A program made the translations under genes and the position numbers. Shown here one piece after another: positions 24,849-33,654 of a stretch of 64,000 nt of DNA. Source of the stretch: Caballeronia temeraria. GTDB taxonomy: Bacteria > Pseudomonadota > Gammaproteobacteria > Burkholderiales > Burkholderiaceae. Every line of letters starts with the position of its first letter. The first letter of the stretch is position 1. The stretch covers positions 25,347-89,346 of the forward strand of contig NZ_FCOI02000032.1 in the NCBI RefSeq assembly GCF_001544795.2, read 5' to 3'. The notes below the pieces were generated by a model. It was not told where the DNA came from. It worked only from the letters and a program-made list of their open reading frames with translations, and ran no database searches.

Positions 24849-24879
24849 GCGACACACATACTTAATTAAATCGTGTCGC
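24849..24879. promoter_or_regulatory. AT-centred dyad upstream of the outer-membrane protein gene
   Basis: GCGACAC (24849-24855) and GTGTCGC (24873-24879) flank TTAATTAA (24862-24869), itself a palindrome 1-2 bp off the same centre. It sits about 95 bp before the gene in an AT-rich island. Confidence 0.45.
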
Positions 24880-24973
24880 TAAGTTCTCACAGTCACACGT
24901 AAGTCGCGCTTCTGGACGCAGGACATCGGCTCGCTGATGCGGGTCATCTCACATGCACCCGGGGAAAACGAGA

Positions 24974-25630
24974 ATGAGAAAGCGGACGTTGGTCTGGATG
25001 ATAAGCAGCGTCGTCTGTTCGGGGACGGCATTCGGGCAGGAGATTTTCACGCAGGGCGGAACGCAAGGCATCGGAATCGGCGCGGCGTTTTCGCTGGGTT
25101 CGTCCTTCGGCGTGCACGCCGATTTCAACGGCTGGAACTACGGCCGCGGTTTTAATCTGGGCGGCAATCGTTACGAAGGCGATGTGCGCCTGAGGCAAGG
25201 CGGCATCTACCTCGATTACTTCCCGTTCGAAAGTCGCGGATGGCGCGTCACGGCGGGCGTGCGGTTCAACGACGACTCGCTCACCGCCGTGTCGCAGCAG
25301 AATAACGGCACCTACGTATTCGAGCGCAAGCGCTTCGCCGTGCCGCCCGACGCGACCGCCACCGCGACGGTCAAATACCCGGCCGCGATGCCGTACTTCG
25401 GCCTGGGCTTCGGACATGCGCCGGCGGGCAAGGGCTTCGGGTTCGTCGCGGATATCGGCGTCGCGTATGGCGTGCCGAAAACGACCTACACCTTGTCGCC
25501 GAGCCTGGCGCAGATCGCGGGATCGAACAGCGCCTTGCTGATCAGCACGGGCGAGCAGCAGCTCAACGACAAGGCGTGGCGTTATCGCTGGTATCCGGTG
25601 GTGCAGGTCGGCGTGTCGTATCGCTTCTAG
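24974..25630 (+). CDS. Outer-membrane beta-barrel protein
   Basis: 218 aa. The signal peptide runs MRKRTLVW... to GTAFG|QEIF near residue 22. The mature part alternates short amphipathic strands and ends in the aromatic GVSYRF, the C-terminal Phe signature recognised by the BAM machinery. The size suits an 8- to 10-strand barrel of the opacity/OmpW-like class; the specific family was not recognised. The ATG at 24974 was preferred over 24953 because it sits directly before a normal signal peptide. Confidence 0.8.
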   Translation: MRKRTLVWMISSVVCSGTAFGQEIFTQGGTQGIGIGAAFSLGSSFGVHADFNGWNYGRGFNLGGNRYEGDVRLRQGGIYLDYFPFESRGWRVTAGVRFNDDSLTAVSQQNNGTYVFERKRFAVPPDATATATVKYPAAMPYFGLGFGHAPAGKGFGFVADIGVAYGVPKTTYTLSPSLAQIAGSNSALLISTGEQQLNDKAWRYRWYPVVQVGVSYRF

Positions 25631-25743
25631 GCGGCTTTAGCGATCCGGCGCATATTCAAAGCTTGGATGCTTCGTTGCGGGGCGGATCGGCGCGCGTTAG
25701 ATTGATCGCTTCCCCGAAGCTATCGACTGCCATCCGCTCGCCC

Positions 25744-26661
25744 GTGACGATTCAGACCGACCCCAATTTTGCCCTCGCTTCGCGCAAAGCACTCGAGGAA
25801 GCCGCCGATCAAACCATCGAAATTCGCCGTTTCGACGCGCCGCTCGGCGCCGAAGTGATCGGGCTCGATCTGTCGAAGCCGGTGTCGAATGCCGATTTCG
25901 CGCGCATTCACCGCGCGCATCTCGATCATCACGTGCTCGTGTTTCGCGATCAGCGCATCACGCCCGACGAGCAGATCGCGTTCAGCAGGCGCTTCGGCCC
26001 GCTGCAGATTCACGTGCTGCATCAGTTCGGGCTCGCGGGGCATCCGGAAGTGCTGATCGTGTCGAACATCGTGGAGAACGGCAAGCCGATCGGTCTCGGC
26101 GATGCCGGCCATTTCTGGCACTCCGATCTCTCGTACAAGGACAAGCCGAGCCTCGGTTCGCTGCTGCATGCGCAGGAACTGCCGGCGACCGGCGGCGACA
26201 CGCTCTTCGCCAATCAGCATCTCGCGTGGGACGCGCTGCCCGCGCATTTGCGCAATGCAGTCGAAGGGCGCGTCGCCGAGCATACGTATCTCGCCAAATA
26301 CGGCGAGTTGCAAAAGCGCAGTCCGTGGCGGCCCAATCTGTCGGCGGAGCAGATTGCGCAGGTCAAGCCCGTGACGCATCCGATCGTGCGCACGCATCCG
26401 GAAACGCGGCGCCGCGCGCTCTTCGTCAGCGAGCATTTCACGACGCGCGTGATCGGCGTTCCCGAAGACGAAAGCCGCGCCTTGCTCGCGGAATTGTTCG
26501 CGCATGGCACGAAGCCCGAGTTCATTTACCGGCATCAATGGCAGGCGCGCGACATGGTCTTCTGGGACAACCGCTCGGTCATGCATCTCGCGGCCGGCAC
26601 GCCCGACGATCAGCGCCGCAAGCTGTATCGCACGACCATCGAAGGCGACGCGCCTTTCTAA
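25744..26661 (+). CDS. TauD/TfdA-family Fe(II)/2-oxoglutarate dioxygenase
   Basis: 305 aa from a GTG at 25744 (start uncertain; no clear ribosome site). The facial triad is visible as His126-x-Asp128 and His281, and the 2-oxoglutarate-binding arginines as Arg292/Arg296, with the same spacing as TauD His255/Arg266/Arg270. It precedes a TauABC-like importer, so it probably oxidises an imported sulfonate or sulfate ester to release sulfite or sulfate. Taurine itself cannot be assigned, because alkylsulfatase-like AtsK and 2,4-D dioxygenases share the fold. Confidence 0.85.
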   Translation: MTIQTDPNFALASRKALEEAADQTIEIRRFDAPLGAEVIGLDLSKPVSNADFARIHRAHLDHHVLVFRDQRITPDEQIAFSRRFGPLQIHVLHQFGLAGHPEVLIVSNIVENGKPIGLGDAGHFWHSDLSYKDKPSLGSLLHAQELPATGGDTLFANQHLAWDALPAHLRNAVEGRVAEHTYLAKYGELQKRSPWRPNLSAEQIAQVKPVTHPIVRTHPETRRRALFVSEHFTTRVIGVPEDESRALLAELFAHGTKPEFIYRHQWQARDMVFWDNRSVMHLAAGTPDDQRRKLYRTTIEGDAPF

Positions 26662-26689
26662 GAACACTATTTTTTACGGGGTTTCATCG

Positions 26690-27712
26690 ATGCATTCTCG
26701 AACAGGGAAGGGCGCCGTGCGCGCGCTCGCCGCCGCGCTCGCGGTCACGCTCGGCATGACGTCGGCGGGCGCGCGTGCGGAAGGCACGTTGCGTATCGCC
26801 GAACAATTCGGCGTCGTCTATCTGCTGCTCAATGTCGCGCGCGATCAGAAATTCATCGAGCAGGAAGGCAAGAAGGAGGGGCTCGATATCAAGGTCGACT
26901 GGGCCAAACTCTCGGGCGGATCGAGCGTCAACGATGCGCTGCTTTCCGGTTCCGTCGATATCGCGGCGGCGGGCGTCGGACCGTTGCTGACGATCTGGGA
27001 TCGCACGCACGGACGGCAAAACGTAAAGGGCGTTGCATCGCTCGGCAATTTTCCGTATTACCTCGTATCGAACGATCCGCGCGTGAAGACCATCGCCGAT
27101 TTCACCGACAAGGACCGTATCGCAGTGCCGGCGGTCGGTGTCTCGGTGCAGTCGCGCATCCTGCAATACGCGGCGGCGAAGCAATGGGGCGACAAGCAAT
27201 ACGATCGCCTCGACAAGCTCACGCAAGCCGTGCCGCATCCCGATGCGACGGCGGCGCTCATCGCGGGCGGCACGGAGATCAACGCGCACTTCGGCAATCC
27301 GCCGTTCCAGCAGCAGGAACTCGCGGGCAATCCGAAAGCGCATATCGTGCTCAATTCATACGATGTGCTCGGCGGCCCGAGTTCGGCAACTGTGCTCTAC
27401 GCGACCGAGAAATTCCGCAACGAGAATCCGAAGACGTATCGCGCATTCGTCGCCGGTCTCGCCGATGCCGCGCGCTACATCACGCAGCATCCCGAGCAGT
27501 CCGCCGATATCTATCTGCGCGTGAACAACGCGAAGATCGACCGCGATCTGCTTATCAAGGTGATCAAGGATCCGTCGGTGCAATTCAAGGTCGCGCCGCA
27601 AAACACGTTCGCGCTCGCGCAGTTCATGCATCGCGTCGGCGTCATCAGGAACGAGCCGAAGTCGTGGCAGGACTACTTCTTCAGCGATCCCGCGACGAAG
27701 GACGGAAGCTGA
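26690..27712 (+). CDS. ABC transporter substrate-binding protein (SsuA/TauA/NMT1-like)
   Basis: 340 aa. The Sec signal peptide is about residues 1-30 (ending AGARA|EGTLR). The family is that of nitrate/sulfonate/taurine binding proteins, with the RIAEQFGVVYLLLNVARDQKF opening typical of aliphatic sulfonate binders. It delivers substrate to the ATPase and permease encoded downstream. The start lies 28 bp after the dioxygenase stop. Confidence 0.87.
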   Translation: MHSRTGKGAVRALAAALAVTLGMTSAGARAEGTLRIAEQFGVVYLLLNVARDQKFIEQEGKKEGLDIKVDWAKLSGGSSVNDALLSGSVDIAAAGVGPLLTIWDRTHGRQNVKGVASLGNFPYYLVSNDPRVKTIADFTDKDRIAVPAVGVSVQSRILQYAAAKQWGDKQYDRLDKLTQAVPHPDATAALIAGGTEINAHFGNPPFQQQELAGNPKAHIVLNSYDVLGGPSSATVLYATEKFRNENPKTYRAFVAGLADAARYITQHPEQSADIYLRVNNAKIDRDLLIKVIKDPSVQFKVAPQNTFALAQFMHRVGVIRNEPKSWQDYFFSDPATKDGS

Positions 27713-27805
27713 CGCCGCTTATCGACGATTGCGAATTCGATATGCGCAATGATTGGTTCGCTCGGGCGCAGCGCGCCGGTATCGTGATCGTTTGCAATCG
27801 GGCAG

Positions 27806-28636
27806 ATGAACATGGCCGCCAATCCCCAAGCGCTTTATTCGCACGAAGCCGTTCGCGAGGCTTCCACGAGCGGCAAGCTGCTCAGCGCGAAGAACGTCAC
27901 GCTCGAGTACCGCACGCCCGAGCGGCTCGTGCGCGCAACTCACGATGTCAGCTTCGATATCTATGGCGCCGATCGCTTCGTGCTGCTCGGGCCTTCGGGT
28001 TGCGGCAAGTCGACCTTGCTCAAGGCCGTTGCAGGTTTCCTCGAGCCGGTTGCGGGCAGCATCGAGATCGGCGGCGAGCGCGTGCGCGGGCCGGGCGCGG
28101 ATCGCATCGTCGTGTTTCAGGAGTTCGATCAGCTGCCGCCGTGGAAAACCGTTGTGCAGAACGTCGCTTTTCCGCTGCGCGCCGCGCGCAAACTCGGCCG
28201 CGCCGAAGCACGCGAGCGCGCGCTGCATTATCTCGACAAGGTCGGTCTCGCCACATTCGCCGATGCCTATCCGCATACGCTATCGGGCGGCATGAAGCAG
28301 CGTGTGGCCATCGCACGCGCGCTCGCGATGCAACCGCGCGTGCTTCTGATGGACGAGCCCTTCGCCGCGCTCGATGCGCTCACGCGACGCCGCATGCAGG
28401 AAGAGCTTTTGCGCCTGTGGAGCGACGAGCGCTTCACGTTGTTGTTCGTCACGCATTCGATCGAGGAGGCGCTCATCGTCGGCAATCGCATTCTGCTGCT
28501 GACGCCGCATCCGGGACGCGTGCGCGCCGAGCTGAACAGTCATCAATACACGCAGGAAAGCTTGGGTCGCGGTGAGTTTCAGCAGAGCGTCGCGCGTATT
28601 CATCGATTGCTGTTCGAAGAGGAGACCGCGCTGTGA
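27806..28636 (+). CDS. ABC transporter ATP-binding protein (TauB/SsuB-like)
   Basis: 276 aa. Walker A GPSGCGKST (around residue 72), Q-loop FQEFDQLPPWKTV, signature LSGGMKQRV and Walker B VLLMDEPFAALD are all intact. It is in the nitrate/sulfonate/taurine ATPase group. Two Met codons (27806, 27812) could start it. It overlaps the permease GTG by 4 bp. A 93-bp gap separates it from the binding-protein gene. Confidence 0.9.
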   Translation: MNMAANPQALYSHEAVREASTSGKLLSAKNVTLEYRTPERLVRATHDVSFDIYGADRFVLLGPSGCGKSTLLKAVAGFLEPVAGSIEIGGERVRGPGADRIVVFQEFDQLPPWKTVVQNVAFPLRAARKLGRAEARERALHYLDKVGLATFADAYPHTLSGGMKQRVAIARALAMQPRVLLMDEPFAALDALTRRRMQEELLRLWSDERFTLLFVTHSIEEALIVGNRILLLTPHPGRVRAELNSHQYTQESLGRGEFQQSVARIHRLLFEEETAL

Positions 28637-29511
28637 GCACGCCGCATCTGATCCAGCCGCCGGTGCGGCCGGAATACGAAGTCAAGCCCGCCGCGAGCGT
28701 CGCGGTCGAACATGAAGCACCGCTGCCGCTGTCGAAGCGGCTCGTGGATCGCTCGTGGCTGCGCAAGTCGATCATCGCGCTCGTGTTGATCGCATTGTGG
28801 GAAATCGCCGCGCGCGCCGTCGATAACGATCTGCTGCTGCCCACGTTCAGCGCGACCTTCGTCGCGTTCGTGCAGGGCATCGCGTCGGGCGAACTGATCG
28901 AGAAGATCGGTATTTCGATGTCTGTATTGCTGCGCGGCTATGCGCTCGGCGCGGCGCTTGCGTTCGTACTGACATCGCTGGCGGTATCGACGCGCATCGG
29001 CCGCGATATTCTTTCGATGCTCACCGCGATGTTCAATCCGCTGCCGTCCATCGCGCTGTTGCCGCTCGCGTTGCTATGGTTCGGCCTCGGCACGGGCAGT
29101 CTGTTATTCGTGCTCGTGCATTCGGTGTTGTGGCCGCTCGCGCTCAACACGTATGCGGGTTTTCAGGCCGTGCCTTCGACCTTGCGCATGACGGGCCGCA
29201 ACTATGGACTCAACGGCATGCGTCATGTGATGCTGATTCTCGTGCCCGCCGCGTTGCCTTCGATTCTCGCCGGCTTGCGCGTGGGCTGGGCGTTCGCGTG
29301 GCGCACGCTGATCGCGGCGGAACTCGTGTTCGGCGCGAGCTCGGGCAAGGGCGGACTCGGCTGGTACATCTTCCAGAACCGCAACGAGCTTTACACGGAC
29401 CGCGTGTTCGCGGGACTGGCGGCGGTCATCGTGATCGGGCTCGCGGTCGAGCATCTCGTCTTCGATACCGTCGAGCGCGTGACGGTGCGTCGCTGGGGCG
29501 TGCAGCAATAA
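28633..29511 (+). CDS. ABC transporter permease (TauC/SsuC-like)
   Basis: 292 aa, six hydrophobic segments after a polar N-terminus of about 50 residues. The EAA loop (GRNYGLNGMRHVMLILVPAALPSI) that docks the ATPase is clear. GTG start within the preceding gene's stop (GTGAG). Completes the sulfonate-type importer; ends 6 bp before the 3' end of a convergent LysR gene. Confidence 0.9.
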   Translation: MSTPHLIQPPVRPEYEVKPAASVAVEHEAPLPLSKRLVDRSWLRKSIIALVLIALWEIAARAVDNDLLLPTFSATFVAFVQGIASGELIEKIGISMSVLLRGYALGAALAFVLTSLAVSTRIGRDILSMLTAMFNPLPSIALLPLALLWFGLGTGSLLFVLVHSVLWPLALNTYAGFQAVPSTLRMTGRNYGLNGMRHVMLILVPAALPSILAGLRVGWAFAWRTLIAAELVFGASSGKGGLGWYIFQNRNELYTDRVFAGLAAVIVIGLAVEHLVFDTVERVTVRRWGVQQ

Positions 29512-29517
29512 GCGCGC

Positions 29518-30411
29518 TCAACTCTCCGCCCGAATGAAGTCGATGAACGCGCGCAGCGGCCCCGGCATGTGCGCGCGGCTCGGATAGTAGAGCCGTGGCC
29601 CGGTGAAGCTCTGCCACCACGGCTTGAGCACCGGCACGAGCGCGCCGCTGTCGATGGCTTCGCGCACGAACTCGTCGAACGTATAGACGAGACCCAGTCC
29701 CGCGATGGCCGCGCTTCGGCTGATTTCGATCGACGACGTGACGAGCGGCCCTTCCGGCGCGATGCGTATCACTTCCTTGCCGCGCATGAATTCCCACACG
29801 GCGAGCACACCGCTATCGAACCGATGTCCGATGCACGCGTGATTCACCAGATCGCGAGGATGCTTCGGCTCGCCGTGCGCCGCGAGATACGACGGCGCCG
29901 CAACCGCGACGAAGCGTTGCGTGCGCGGCCCGATCGGCACCGCGATCATGTCGCGCTCGATGCGCTCGTCATAGCGAATGCCCGCATCGAAACCGGCGGC
30001 GAGCACGTCGATGAACGTATCCGTGGCGCTGATCTCCAGCTTGATGCCCGGATGCGCCGTCAGAAAGCGCGCGACGATCGGCGGCAAGATTTCCCGCGAG
30101 ACGATGCGCGGCACGTTCAGCCGCAGCGTGCCGGTCGGGCTGTCGCGAAAGCCGTTGACGGCATCGAGCGCGCCCGCGATTTCCGTGAACGCGGGCGCAA
30201 GCCGCTCGATCAGCCGCTCGCCTGCTTCGGTCGGCGTGACGCTGCGCGTCGTGCGATTCAGCAGCCGCACGCCCAGGCGCGTTTCGAGCCTGCGTATCGC
30301 CTCGCTCAACGACGACGCCGACACGCCGCGCAACAGCGCTGCCTGCCTGAAGCCGCGCGAGCGCGCGACAGCCAGAAACGCGTGAAGATCCGACAGATCC
30401 GGTTCGCTCAT
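29518..30411 (-). CDS. LysR-family transcriptional regulator
   Basis: 297 aa. HTH at residues 5-63 (DLHAFLAVARSRGFRQAALLRGVSASSLSEAIRRLE) and an effector-binding domain of the CrgA/DmlR-like group with late YYPSRAHMPGPLRAFIDFI. Divergent from the aldo/keto reductase gene, with an inverted repeat in the 107-bp gap, so it most likely controls that gene rather than the convergent transporter operon. Confidence 0.92.
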   Translation of the reverse strand: MSEPDLSDLHAFLAVARSRGFRQAALLRGVSASSLSEAIRRLETRLGVRLLNRTTRSVTPTEAGERLIERLAPAFTEIAGALDAVNGFRDSPTGTLRLNVPRIVSREILPPIVARFLTAHPGIKLEISATDTFIDVLAAGFDAGIRYDERIERDMIAVPIGPRTQRFVAVAAPSYLAAHGEPKHPRDLVNHACIGHRFDSGVLAVWEFMRGKEVIRIAPEGPLVTSSIEISRSAAIAGLGLVYTFDEFVREAIDSGALVPVLKPWWQSFTGPRLYYPSRAHMPGPLRAFIDFIRAES

Positions 30412-30460
30412 GTCTCACCCATTGTTCGCCAGGGCGCACAGCCCATTCGCATTGAGGCGG

Positions 30461-30490
30461 ATTATCGCACGCGCGATTTGCTCCGATAAT
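30461..30490. promoter_or_regulatory. Inverted repeat between divergent LysR and aldo/keto reductase genes
   Basis: ATTATCG (30461-30467) and CGATAAT (30484-30490) are perfect arms separated by 16 bp, ending 28 bp before the reductase ATG. Probably the LysR regulator's binding site. Confidence 0.5.
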
Positions 30491-30518
30491 CGTCCTCATC
30501 CCTTCAGGAGAGACGAAC

Positions 30519-31523
30519 ATGGAACAACGCAGACTCGGAAAGACCGGACCGCAGACGGCGGCGATCGGGCTCGGATGCATGGGCATGTCGGGCATGTACG
30601 GGCCGTCGGATCGCGCGGAGAGCATCGCGACGATTCACGCGGCGCTCGAAGCGGGCGTGACGCTGCTCGATACCGGCGACTTCTACGGCATGGGCCACAA
30701 CGAGTTGCTGATCGCCGAGGCGCTGAAAAGCGCGCCGCCGTCGCGCCGCGATTCCGCGATGCTCAGCGTGAAGTTCGGCGGCATGCGCGATCCGGCCGGC
30801 AGGTTCATCGCGTTCGACGGCCGTCCGGTCGCCGTGAAGAATTCGCTCGCATACACGTTGCAGCGGTTGGGCGTCGAGCATATCGACATCTATCGGCCCG
30901 CGCGGCTCGATGCGAGCGTGCCGGTCGAGGACACCGTCGGCGCGATCGTCGAGATGATCGACGCGGGCTATGTGCGTCACGTCGGATTGTCGGAAGTGGG
31001 CGCGGACACGATCCGCAAAGCGGCCGCGGTGCATCCGGTGTGCGATCTGCAGATCGAGTATTCGCTGATCTCGCGCGGCATCGAGGAAGCGATTCTTCCG
31101 GCATGCAGGGAACTCGGCATCGGCATCACGGCGTATGGCGTGCTGTCGCGCGGGCTGATCAGCGGGCATTGGAGCAAGGACGGCGCGCAATCGGGCGACT
31201 GGCGCGCGAACAGTCCGCGCTTTCAGCAAGGCAACGTCGAACGCAATCTCGCGCTGGTCGATGCTCTGCGCAAGATCGCCGATGCGAAGGGCGTGAGCGT
31301 CGCGCAGATCGCGATTGCATGGGTGCTCGCGCAGGGCGATGACATCGTGCCCGTCATCGGTGCGCGTCGTCGCGAGCGGCTGACGGAATCGCTCGGTGCG
31401 CTCGAAGTAAAGCTCACGGCGGACGAACGCGCCGCGATCGAAGCGGCGGTGCCGAAAGGCGCGGCGTCGGGCGATCGCTACGAAGCCGTGCAGATGGCGC
31501 ATCTCGACAGCGAGAAGCGTTAA
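30519..31523 (+). CDS. Aldo/keto reductase, NADPH-dependent family, lacking the usual catalytic His
   Basis: 334 aa (beta/alpha)8 protein. Three of four tetrad residues are present: Asp51, Tyr56 and Lys85. The position of the fourth, normally His in 'YYQHRVD', reads Y-R-P-A-R-L-D with Ala128. The late 'VPVIGARRRERLTESLGAL' segment is the cofactor-binding part. GGAGAG precedes the ATG. Its stop TAA interlocks with the stop of the convergent MFS gene. Reduced or altered activity is possible; the substrate is unknown. Confidence 0.9.
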   Translation: MEQRRLGKTGPQTAAIGLGCMGMSGMYGPSDRAESIATIHAALEAGVTLLDTGDFYGMGHNELLIAEALKSAPPSRRDSAMLSVKFGGMRDPAGRFIAFDGRPVAVKNSLAYTLQRLGVEHIDIYRPARLDASVPVEDTVGAIVEMIDAGYVRHVGLSEVGADTIRKAAAVHPVCDLQIEYSLISRGIEEAILPACRELGIGITAYGVLSRGLISGHWSKDGAQSGDWRANSPRFQQGNVERNLALVDALRKIADAKGVSVAQIAIAWVLAQGDDIVPVIGARRRERLTESLGALEVKLTADERAAIEAAVPKGAASGDRYEAVQMAHLDSEKR

Positions 31524-32728
31524 ACCTCGCGGGCGCGGTGCTTGCGCAGAAACACCCACGCGTTGAACGCGGCGCCCGCGAACATCAGCACGCTCGTCAT
31601 CGCGAACACGGAATGCATGCCCGAATGCGCCGCGATGAAGCCGCCCGCGAGCGGTCCCGCCACCTGTCCGATGTATTGCGCCGACGTCGCGTAGCCGAGG
31701 ATGTAGCCGGCGGCGTTGTCGGGCACGTTGTGACGCACGACGCTAGTGATCGCGGGCAACAGGCCGCCCAAGGCGAGGCCCATCAGAAAGCGCAGCACGA
31801 CGAGCTGAGTGCCGCTCGTCACGAACATCTGCGGGATCAGCAAGACGCCGCAGATCGCGAGACACGCGACGATCACCTTCGGCGCGCCGATGCGATCCGC
31901 GAGCCGTCCGACGCGCGGCGCGGCGAGCACGCTGCCGAGCGCGGCGGCCGACATCACGAAGCCCGCGACCAGCGTGACCTGCTTCGGATCGTTCACGAGC
32001 TGCGCCACGTACACCGTGATGATCGGCTCGATGGACATATTGGCGAACATGAGCAGCATCGCGCTCACCAGCATCGCGATGACGGGCGTGAGCAGCGGCA
32101 CGTCGCGCCAGCCGCCGCGTGGCTTTGTCGTCGCGTGATTGGGCGCGCGGCGCTCTTCTTTGACGAACAGCGTCGTCATGATGAACGAGCAGAAGATGAG
32201 GCCGCCCGCGAGAAAGAACGTCGCACGAATGCCGATGAGACCCGGCAGCAGCCCGCCGACGAGCGGCACGACGAGATTGCCCGCCATCATGCCCGCGGCG
32301 TGCGTGCCGAGCGCCCACGCGGTGCGGTGCTTGGGCGTCTGCGTCGCGATCATCACGATGGCGCCGCTCGCATAACCGCCGACGAGTCCCGCGAGAAAGC
32401 GCATCGCGACGAGCTGCCAGACGGTCTGCACGACGCCGAGCAGCGACATCGTGATCGCCATGCCGAGACTCGCGCGGATCAGGATCGGCTTGCGGCCGTA
32501 GCGATCTGCGAGCCGTCCCCACAGCGGCGCGACGAGCCCGGCCGCGAGAAAGGTCGCGCCGAACGCGATGCCCGACCATTGCACCGCCGCTTCCACCGAC
32601 GACGCGCCCAGTTGCTGCACATAAAGCGGCAGGAAGGGCAGGAGCAGCGTCATCGCCATGAGGGTCGTGAACGAGCCGAATACGCAGACGTAGAGATTGC
32701 GTTGCCAGTGAACGGAGCCTTCGGACAT
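31520..32728 (-). CDS. MFS multidrug transporter (DHA1-like)
   Basis: 402 aa, 12 hydrophobic segments. Motif A (GRLADRYGRKPILI) follows TM2 and its weaker copy (GRLADRIGAPKVIV) follows TM8. The group resembles Bcr/MdtG-type efflux pumps. The ATG at 32726-32728 was chosen because the 37-residue extension in the same frame is Arg/Ser-rich and not membrane-like. It ends in a 4-bp convergent overlap with the aldo/keto reductase gene. Confidence 0.88.
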   Translation of the reverse strand: MSEGSVHWQRNLYVCVFGSFTTLMAMTLLLPFLPLYVQQLGASSVEAAVQWSGIAFGATFLAAGLVAPLWGRLADRYGRKPILIRASLGMAITMSLLGVVQTVWQLVAMRFLAGLVGGYASGAIVMIATQTPKHRTAWALGTHAAGMMAGNLVVPLVGGLLPGLIGIRATFFLAGGLIFCSFIMTTLFVKEERRAPNHATTKPRGGWRDVPLLTPVIAMLVSAMLLMFANMSIEPIITVYVAQLVNDPKQVTLVAGFVMSAAALGSVLAAPRVGRLADRIGAPKVIVACLAICGVLLIPQMFVTSGTQLVVLRFLMGLALGGLLPAITSVVRHNVPDNAAGYILGYATSAQYIGQVAGPLAGGFIAAHSGMHSVFAMTSVLMFAGAAFNAWVFLRKHRAREV

Positions 32729-32856
32729 GAGCGGGGAACGTGGACGGGATGGGCGAGACTTTCGCAGATTTTGCGCCGATGCGCTCGCGCACGATGCGGC
32801 ACGCAAACTGCGACGCGTGTACGATCGATTCCGACCCACCGATGGAGCGACGCCGA

Positions 32857-33654
32857 GTGAAAATCGCGACCTTCAACATCAACGGCATCCGTCCGCGGCT
32901 CGACGCCTTGCTGACATGGCTCGAACGCGAATCGCCCGATATCGTCTGTCTGCAGGAACTGAAAGCGACCGACGCGCAGTTTCCCGCCGATGCAATCGCG
33001 AATGCGGGCTACGGCGCGCTATGGCATGGACAGCAATCGTGGAACGGCGTGGCGATTCTCGCGAAGGACGCGGAGCCGGTATTGAGCCGGCGCGGACTTC
33101 CCGGTTTCGAGGGCGACACGCATAGCCGTTACATCGAGGCGGCCGTGGGCGGCCTGGTGATCGGCTGTCTGTATCTGCCGAACGGCAATCCGCAGCCCGG
33201 TCCGAAGTTCGATTACAAGCTCGACTGGTTCGCGCGTTTCAATGCGCACGCGAAGGCCTTGTTCGATAGCGGGCATCCTGTCGTGCTCGCCGGCGACTAC
33301 AACGTCGTGCCTACCGACGACGATATCTACAACACGCGCTCATGGCTCAAGGATGCGCTGCTGCAGCCCGAGAGCCGCGCAGCTTATGCGGATCTGCTCG
33401 CGCAAGGCTGGACGGATGCGTTGCGCAAGATGTTTCCCGATGAGCGCATCTACACGTTCTGGGATTACTTTCGCAATCACTGGCAGACGAATTCGGGCCT
33501 GCGCATCGATCATATTTTGCTGAGCAAGGATCTCGCGAAGAAGCTGGAAACAGCGGGCGTCGATAAGTGGGTGCGCGGCGAAGCGCATGCGAGCGATCAC
33601 GCGCCGACGTGGGTTACGCTGAAGCTCGGGCGCACGCGCAGGAAGGCGGCTTAG
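32857..33654 (+). CDS. xth: Exonuclease III (apurinic/apyrimidinic endonuclease)
   Basis: 265 aa. Catalytic motifs of the EEP family are in order: NINGIRPRL at the N-terminus, LQELKA (metal-binding Glu), LAGDYNVVP (Asp/Asn pair), LRIDHIL and SDHAP (catalytic His). The GTG at 32857 gives the usual family N-terminus (V/M-KIATFNI) and has GGAG upstream; an ATG at 32842 would add five residues. Acts in base-excision repair. Its stop interlocks with that of the convergent hydrolase. Confidence 0.93.
   Translation: MKIATFNINGIRPRLDALLTWLERESPDIVCLQELKATDAQFPADAIANAGYGALWHGQQSWNGVAILAKDAEPVLSRRGLPGFEGDTHSRYIEAAVGGLVIGCLYLPNGNPQPGPKFDYKLDWFARFNAHAKALFDSGHPVVLAGDYNVVPTDDDIYNTRSWLKDALLQPESRAAYADLLAQGWTDALRKMFPDERIYTFWDYFRNHWQTNSGLRIDHILLSKDLAKKLETAGVDKWVRGEAHASDHAPTWVTLKLGRTRRKAA

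Noticed and set aside
26643..26676. GGCG-ACG-CGCC and a T6 run between the dioxygenase and binding-protein genes, as a terminator
   Set aside because: The hairpin is only 4 bp, lies within coding sequence, and the T-run is about 15 nt away; the genes more likely share a transcript.
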